9,233 nucleotides of DNA from an uncultured Oscillibacter sp. (GTDB lineage: Bacteria; Bacillota_A; Clostridia; Oscillospirales; Oscillospiraceae), in contig CAQVQZ010000081.1 in the NCBI GenBank assembly GCA_948902155.1, forward strand, positions 1 to 9,233. The letters are read 5' to 3'. A program made the position numbers and the translations under genes. This document shows, piece after piece, positions 5,525 to 9,233 of this stretch (within the stretch, counting starts at the first letter, position 1; each line of letters starts with the position of its first letter). The notes under the pieces are model-generated. The model did not search any database, had not been told where the DNA came from, and saw nothing but the letters and a program-made list of their open reading frames with translations.

Positions 5525-6669
5525 TGCTGGAATTTGACGTGCTGCAAAGCGGGCTGACCTTCCTGCTGCTCCTGGCGGCAGGGGAGGTCTTGGCCCGGTT
5601 TACCAAAGGGGCCGCGCCCGCCGTCCTCTTCTCGGGCATCGGCTACGCCCTTCTCTGCTGGGCGGGCGTCCTGCCCGCCGGGCTGGGGGAGCTGGCGGGT
5701 TTCTCCGCCCTGACCTCCGCCGTCATGATGATGGTGGTGGTCCACATGGGGGCCTCCATGGACCTCTCCGCCTTCCTGTCCAACTGGCGGGTAGCCGCCC
5801 TGGCGGCGGCGACCTTCGCGGGGCAGCTGGCGGGGCTGTTTCTGGTGGTGGGCGGCGTGTACGGCCTGAATACGGCCATCGGGGGCCTCCCCGGCGGCAT
5901 GGCCACGGCCCTCATCGTCCAGGAACAGGCCCGGAAGCTGGGTTATGACCAGATTATCGTCCTCTCTGTGCTCCTGCTGAGCACCCGCGCCCTGGTGGGC
6001 TGTCCCCTGGCGACGCTGTTCATCCGGCAGGAGGCCCGGCGGCTTCAAAATCAGCCCCCGGCGGAGCCGGAGGCCGGGACGACTGGAGAGAAAGGCGCGC
6101 GGCGTTCCCCGCTGGGGGCGGGGCTGCAATACGGTTCCCTGCTCCGGCTGTACGCCGTGGCCTGGGCGGCCTCCCGGCTGGAGCTGCTCACGGGACTGTC
6201 CCGTTACATCCTCTGTCTGCTGCTGGGGGTGGCGCTGTCCTGCCTTGGGCTTCTGGACCAGAACGAGCTGGAGGCGTCCAAAAGCAGCGGGTTCCTGTTC
6301 TTTCTGATGATGTGTACGGTGATCTCCGGCTTCTCGGCGGCGACGCCGGAGATGTTCGCCCGGATGCTCCCGCCCCTGCTGCTGGTGCTGCTGGCGGAGG
6401 CGGTGTGCGTCCTGCTGGCGTCCACGGCGGCGGGGCGGCTGCTGGGGCTGTCCCCGCCCATGAGCCGGGCCTTGTCCATGAACACCCTGATCGGCTTCCC
6501 CATGAACATGCTGATTTCCCAGGAGGTCATCGGGTCCCTGACGGAGGACCCCGCCCGGCGGGAGGCCCTTATGGGACAGATCGGGTCCCGGATGGTGATC
6601 GGCGGCATGGTGAGCACCACCGTGCTGTCTACCGCCGCCGCCGGACTGCTGGCGGGGCTGATGCGCTGA
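5524..6669 (+). CDS. GltS-like multi-pass membrane protein, putative transporter
   Basis: A 381-residue, very hydrophobic protein with roughly ten TM segments in two halves around a charged central loop (about 170-200). Each half carries a re-entrant-like glycine/proline motif: AIGGLPGGMATALIVQEQ (118-135) and TLIGFPMNMLISQEV (321-335). The pair suggests the inverted-repeat fold of secondary transporters. VMMMVVVHMGASMDLSAF (67-84) and the LVGCPLATLFIRQEARRL stretch fit a family of Firmicutes proteins related to the Na+/glutamate symporter (ESS/GltS). Residues that would set glutamate specificity cannot be judged by eye, so substrate is open. The ATG overlaps the upstream stop (TGATG); GGGGAG lies seven bases before it. 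A TTG at 5509 would add five residues but is a poorer start. Pairing with the three-TM protein suggests a partner or regulator relationship; this is inference. Confidence 0.9.
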   Translation: MLEFDVLQSGLTFLLLLAAGEVLARFTKGAAPAVLFSGIGYALLCWAGVLPAGLGELAGFSALTSAVMMMVVVHMGASMDLSAFLSNWRVAALAAATFAGQLAGLFLVVGGVYGLNTAIGGLPGGMATALIVQEQARKLGYDQIIVLSVLLLSTRALVGCPLATLFIRQEARRLQNQPPAEPEAGTTGEKGARRSPLGAGLQYGSLLRLYAVAWAASRLELLTGLSRYILCLLLGVALSCLGLLDQNELEASKSSGFLFFLMMCTVISGFSAATPEMFARMLPPLLLVLLAEAVCVLLASTAAGRLLGLSPPMSRALSMNTLIGFPMNMLISQEVIGSLTEDPARREALMGQIGSRMVIGGMVSTTVLSTAAAGLLAGLMR

Positions 6670-6742
6670 CGGCCCGCCCCTGTGAGAGAGAATCAAAACG
6701 GGAAAAACCCGAATGAAATAAATAAAAAGGAGAGTTTCCATT

Positions 6743-7990
6743 ATGGCAGCGGTTTTGAGCAGCGAAGTAAAGCAGGCATTGGAGGACATCTATTACAACG
6801 TCCGCACGGGCCGGGGGAAGGAGGCGCTCGCCCTTCTGGAGAAAGCCTCCGCCGCCGGGGACGGGGACGCCAGCTGTATCCTGGCCCGGTGCTACTGCGG
6901 CTACCAGTACGTCTGGGGCGGCCACGGCTTCCCGGAGGACGACCGCCGGGCGACCAAGCTCCTTCACAAGTCCGTGGAGCAGGGCAGCGCCCTGGGGGTG
7001 CTGGTGGCCCTGCGGAGCGGGGAGCTGTCCCCCTCGCTCCAGCAGAAGATGCCCTTCGGGAGCTTGCAGGAGGCGTTCGACGAGGTGGAGGCCCTGGCGA
7101 GGGACGGCGACGCCTTCTGCCAGTACGTCGTGGGCAACACCTATTTCTGGTGGGACTTCCTCCGCATCCAGAACAAGGACCGGGACTCCTTCCCCAGCCA
7201 CGAGGCGTTCAAGGCGTACTTGAAGGGGGAGATCTCCAAGTGCGAGGACTGGTTCTGGAAGGCGTTCCGGGGCGGAGTCCACTTTGCCGCCAACAACCTC
7301 AATCGGTATTACACCCAGGGTGACGAGGACATCATCGCCCCCCAGCCGGAGAAGGCGAAGGACCTCTGGAAAACCGGCGCGGAGCTGGGCTATCCCACCC
7401 ATCAGTTTGCCTACGCCGAGGAGCTGCGGAACCAGGAGCGCTATCAGGAAGCCCTGCACTGGTACGAGAAATCCGCCGAGACGGGGGACGCGGACAGCTG
7501 GTTCTCCATCGGCTGGTTCTACTTCGACGGGAAGGGCGTGGAACAGGACTATGCATACGCTGTCTCCTGCTATGAGAAGGCGCTTGCCCTGAATCCCCTC
7601 CACATGGGAGGCAACAATCACCTGGGCCGGGCCTATTTCCAGGGCAAAGGCGTGCCTCAGGATTACGCCAAGGCGTATCAGTACCTCTCCGTCGCCCACG
7701 ACAAGCGGGGCAGCAAATGGGGCGTGTTCTACCTGGCGAAGTGCTGTTTCTACGGCCTGGGCACGCCCCAGGACTACGGCAAGGCCCTGCGGTATCTGGA
7801 CGAGATGGATTGGGACCACTGGGAGGCGAACTATCTGCGGGGCATGATGTACGGCCGCGGTCTGGGCGTGGCGGTGGATATCCCCAAGGCTGTGGCCCTG
7901 CTCCAGAAGGCGGGGAACCATCCGGAGCCGAAGGAGGAGCTGCTGCATTATAAGAAGACCCTCTTCGGCAAATGGGTCCGCCGGAATTGA
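6743..7990 (+). CDS. Sel1-like (SLR/TPR-type) repeat protein
   Basis: A 415-residue soluble protein of alpha-helical repeats, probably a cytoplasmic protein-protein interaction scaffold. Clear Sel1-like units lie in the C-terminal half: about 235-270 (ALHWYEKSAETGDADSWFSI, then GWFYFDGKGVEQDY), 271-307 (ending GRAYFQGKGVPQDY), 308-345 (ending FYGLGTPQDY) and 346-380 (GMMYGRGLGVAVD). More diverged units cover about 26-80 and 110-215, the latter with unusual aromatic stretches (GNTYFWWDFL, CEDWFWKAF). No signal peptide or TM segment is seen. The ATG at 6743 has aaggag ten bases upstream. It begins 73 bases after the GltS-like gene with no clear terminator or promoter between, so it may belong to the same transcript. 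The partner it binds is unknown. Confidence 0.93.
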   Translation: MAAVLSSEVKQALEDIYYNVRTGRGKEALALLEKASAAGDGDASCILARCYCGYQYVWGGHGFPEDDRRATKLLHKSVEQGSALGVLVALRSGELSPSLQQKMPFGSLQEAFDEVEALARDGDAFCQYVVGNTYFWWDFLRIQNKDRDSFPSHEAFKAYLKGEISKCEDWFWKAFRGGVHFAANNLNRYYTQGDEDIIAPQPEKAKDLWKTGAELGYPTHQFAYAEELRNQERYQEALHWYEKSAETGDADSWFSIGWFYFDGKGVEQDYAYAVSCYEKALALNPLHMGGNNHLGRAYFQGKGVPQDYAKAYQYLSVAHDKRGSKWGVFYLAKCCFYGLGTPQDYGKALRYLDEMDWDHWEANYLRGMMYGRGLGVAVDIPKAVALLQKAGNHPEPKEELLHYKKTLFGKWVRRN

Positions 7991-8033
7991 GGGGGTAGGG
8001 CTTCTGTTTTGCGGAAGAAGGAAGCATTAACTT

Positions 8034-8183
8034 AGCTCCCTTGAAAAGGGAGCTGTCCGTGAAGCGGACTGAGGGTTTTCTCCGCCAGGTATTGCGTATA
8101 GCGTTTTGAGGGGAAAACTTTCGCCATTTGCTTCGCAAAAGCCACCTCCCTTTTCAAGGGAGATGAGGCAAGTTTTCCCTCAG
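8034..8183. repeat. MITE-like folded intergenic element with 17-bp inverted ends
   Basis: The 17-mer at 8036-8052 (ctcccttgaaaagggag) recurs as its exact reverse complement at 8146-8162. Each copy is itself a hairpin (left: arms 8034-8042 and 8046-8054). Next to the left copy is a second hairpin (gtccg/cggac, 8055-8069). ctgaggg (8069-8075) also pairs with ccctcag (8177-8183), and gaggggaaaact (8109-8120) is almost the reverse complement of agttttccctc (8171-8181). The nested pairing with no coding frame fits a non-autonomous mobile or repetitive palindromic element. I recall similar CTCCCTT-GAAA-AGGGAG / ACTGAGGG units scattered in gut Clostridia genomes. It may also end transcription of the Sel1 gene. 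No target-site duplication was identified. Confidence 0.65.
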
Positions 8184-8207
8184 CCTGGACGGCATTGAAA
8201 GAAATTC

Positions 8208-8238
8208 CTGACATTTTTGGTCCATGCAATCGTATAAT
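8208..8238 (+). promoter_or_regulatory. Possible sigma-A promoter upstream of the M23 gene
   Basis: CTGACA (8208-8213, five of six) and a perfect TATAAT (8233-8238) are separated by 19 bases, longer than ideal. Transcription would start near 8245, so the transcript would carry both arms of the leader hairpin at 8259-8290. Confidence 0.4.
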
Positions 8239-8261
8239 TTGACGGACGCCGGTCCATACTT
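8232..8261 (+). promoter_or_regulatory. Candidate forespore (sigma-F/sigma-G type) promoter
   Basis: GTATA (8232-8236) matches the Bacillus sigma-F -35 consensus GywTA and the sigma-G form GyATr. After 15 bases comes GTCCATACTT (8252-8261), which keeps six of the eight informative positions of the sigma-F -10 consensus GGnrAnAnTw. With an 18-base spacer the same stretch reads CATACTT against the sigma-G CATnnTA. Both fit a gene expected in the forespore. The predicted start is near 8268. Its -35 shares bases with the TATAAT of the sigma-A candidate. Confidence 0.45.
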
Positions 8262-8290
8262 CCCTCAGACTATTTCAATTATGAGGGAGG
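8259..8290 (+). promoter_or_regulatory. Leader hairpin covering the Shine-Dalgarno of the M23 gene
   Basis: cttccctca (8259-8267) pairs with tgagggagg (8282-8290): nine pairs, one of them G-U, with a 14-base loop. The 3' arm contains the whole Shine-Dalgarno (gggagg, 8285-8290), so folding would block translation. A transcript starting near 8268 would lack the 5' arm and leave the site free. Confidence 0.45.
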
Positions 8291-8299
8291 AACTCTTGC

Positions 8300-9028
8300 A
8301 TGGAAAACAAATTGAAATCCGTCCTCAGCGGCGCGGGCTTCTATGTCCTGCTGGCGGTCTGCTTGGCCGTGGCGGCGGTCAGCGGCTACTTCCTGCTCTT
8401 CGGCGGGGACAAGCCCGCCGTGGCGGAGGACGCGCCCGTCCAGCCTCAGACCAGCGTCAGCGCCCCGGTCCGGGATGTGTACGTCCCGGAGGCCCCGGAG
8501 CCCGAGGACCAGGAGGAACCGCCGGTGGAGGCCGCCGCCCCCGCTCCGGTGGAGGTGGAGATCGTGCCGCCGATGCCGGAGGTCCCGGTGGACGACACGC
8601 CGGTGATCGCCGAAGCGCCCCGGCTGGTGGTCTCGCCGCTGAAGGGGGAGGTGCTCATGGCCTTCTCCATGGACCAGCTGGTGTACAGCCCCACGATGGC
8701 CGACTGGCGGACCCATGACGGCGTAGACATCTCGGCTACGCCGGGTACCACCGTCCTGGCCGCTGCCGCCGGGACCGTCGCCGCCGTGGAGGACGACCCG
8801 CTGATGGGCACTACGGTGGTCATTGAGCACGAGGGAGGCTGCGCCACCACCTACGCCAACCTCCAGACGACGCCGACGGTGGAGCCGGGAGATTGGGTCA
8901 CCGCCGGGCAGATCATCGGCGCGGTGGGCGTCACCGCCGCGGCGGAGTCCGCGCAGAGCCCCCATCTCCATTTCTCCGTCACCCAGGACGGCGAGGCGAT
9001 GGACCCGGACCAGTTTTTGAACCAGTGA
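8300..9028 (+). CDS. spoIIQ: SpoIIQ-like membrane-anchored M23 metalloendopeptidase
   Basis: A 242-residue protein: short cytoplasmic N-terminus, one TM anchor (about 13-34), a Pro/Glu-rich external linker (about 38-107), and a C-terminal M23/LytM domain (about 108-240). Zinc and catalytic residues are present: H139 and D143 in WRTHDGVDISA, and H222/H224 in SPHLHFSV. The loop histidine often seen as Y-x-H-L in LytM proteins is N187 here (YANL). The stretch VYSPTMADWRTHDGVDISA is typical of SpoIIQ, the forespore membrane protein that pairs with SpoIIIAH across the intermembrane space during engulfment. Clostridial SpoIIQ keeps the zinc site that Bacillus has lost, and this protein fits that. 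It is shorter than B. subtilis SpoIIQ (~283). No spoIID or spoIIID neighbour is visible, so a general cell-wall hydrolase remains possible. ATG at 8300, gggagg nine bases upstream; a strong terminator follows. Upstream signals suggest forespore expression. Confidence 0.85.
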   Translation: MENKLKSVLSGAGFYVLLAVCLAVAAVSGYFLLFGGDKPAVAEDAPVQPQTSVSAPVRDVYVPEAPEPEDQEEPPVEAAAPAPVEVEIVPPMPEVPVDDTPVIAEAPRLVVSPLKGEVLMAFSMDQLVYSPTMADWRTHDGVDISATPGTTVLAAAAGTVAAVEDDPLMGTTVVIEHEGGCATTYANLQTTPTVEPGDWVTAGQIIGAVGVTAAAESAQSPHLHFSVTQDGEAMDPDQFLNQ

Positions 9029-9034
9029 ACGCGA

Positions 9035-9076
9035 AGCCCCGCCCCGGCCGGAACAGCTGGGGCGGGGTTGAGTTTT
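9035..9076 (+). terminator. Rho-independent terminator after the SpoIIQ-like gene
   Basis: ccccgcccc (9037-9045) pairs exactly with ggggcgggg (9059-9067). The stem extends inward by three more pairs (one G-U) and outward by two, leaving a seven-base loop. It begins six bases after the stop codon and is followed by ttgagtttt, an interrupted U-tract. Confidence 0.85.
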
Positions 9077-9084
9077 GGGGTAAA

Positions 9085-9233
9085 TGAGGACGAAAAAGGG
9101 AGCATCTTGCGGTATGGGACGATGGTGGATATGATAGGTAGTGTTCACATAAGGGACGAAATATGATCGATAAAATGAATATTATAGCAATCCAATAAAA
9201 TAACAGTGTATTGACTTGAGGTGTAGAATGTTA
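9085..9233. other. AT-rich intergenic tail with no supported gene
   Basis: Composition drops sharply from the GC-rich genes to A/T-rich sequence, most strongly after about 9130. Only very short frames occur, such as 11 codons from the ATG near 9163, and I do not support any. TTGACT at 9211-9216 could be the -35 box of a promoter whose -10 lies beyond the window. This may be a promoter region for the next gene or the edge of a transferred segment. Confidence 0.4.

Noticed and set aside
5482..6789. Minus-strand open frame of 435 codons opposite the GltS-like gene
   Set aside because: The translation is dominated by Gln/Gly/Arg/His, has no domain and is antisense to a clear membrane protein.
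6629..7948. Minus-strand open frame of 439 codons opposite the Sel1 gene
   Set aside because: GC-driven shadow; the plus-strand frame has unmistakable Sel1 repeats.
8224..8718. 164-codon plus-strand frame overlapping the M23 gene
   Set aside because: It is out of frame with the M23 domain, has a Gly/Arg-rich shadow composition and lacks a Shine-Dalgarno at its start.
8279..9148. 289-codon minus-strand frame opposite the M23 gene
   Set aside because: His/Arg/Gly-rich antisense shadow of a protein with intact catalytic motifs; it also runs through the terminator.

Overview
The window looks like chromosome from a GC-rich, spore-forming Gram-positive anaerobe, most likely Oscillospiraceae (the Flavonifractor / Oscillibacter / Lawsonibacter type). 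The reasons are strong AGGAGG-type ribosome binding sites, high GC in the coding regions, a SpoIIQ-like M23 protein, a DUF4397-like protein, and folded intergenic repeats of the kind common in that family. The taxonomic call is inference. There are no rRNA, tRNA, CRISPR, transposase or phage genes.

Left part (1-2196, minus strand): a two-component operon. An OmpR/PhoB-type response regulator (GTG start, 2196-1540) is followed by a HAMP/HisKA/HATPase sensor kinase (1507-20). The first 18 codons of a third gene overlap the kinase 3' end (TTG start at 56). Its predicted product begins like an exported or membrane-anchored protein.

Middle (2297-4118): a plus-strand gene for a DUF4397-like protein with three N-terminal IPLPNPGEGGPVYPG-type repeats and no signal peptide. 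Its ribosome binding site is split from the ATG by an 8-bp hairpin that, if folded, restores normal spacing. Downstream come a GC-rich terminator and two more long palindromes. Then comes mntP (minus strand), the manganese efflux pump, with a near-consensus promoter overlapped by a perfect 8-bp dyad that is a good candidate operator.

Right part (4207-9028, plus strand): a good sigma-A promoter drives a three-TM protein of unknown function. That gene is translationally coupled (TGATG) to a GltS-like multi-pass membrane protein. A Sel1-repeat protein follows 73 bp later, possibly in the same transcript. Next comes a roughly 130-150 bp folded element with exact 17-bp inverted ends. Last is a SpoIIQ-like membrane-anchored M23 endopeptidase with a candidate forespore promoter, a leader hairpin that would hide its Shine-Dalgarno sequence, and a terminator. 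The final ~150 bp are AT-rich and hold no gene I can support.

I see no clear new defence or mobile system. The most interesting signals are regulatory: the split ribosome binding site at 2297-2336, the mntP dyad at 4162-4186, and the start-site-dependent leader hairpin before the SpoIIQ-like gene.
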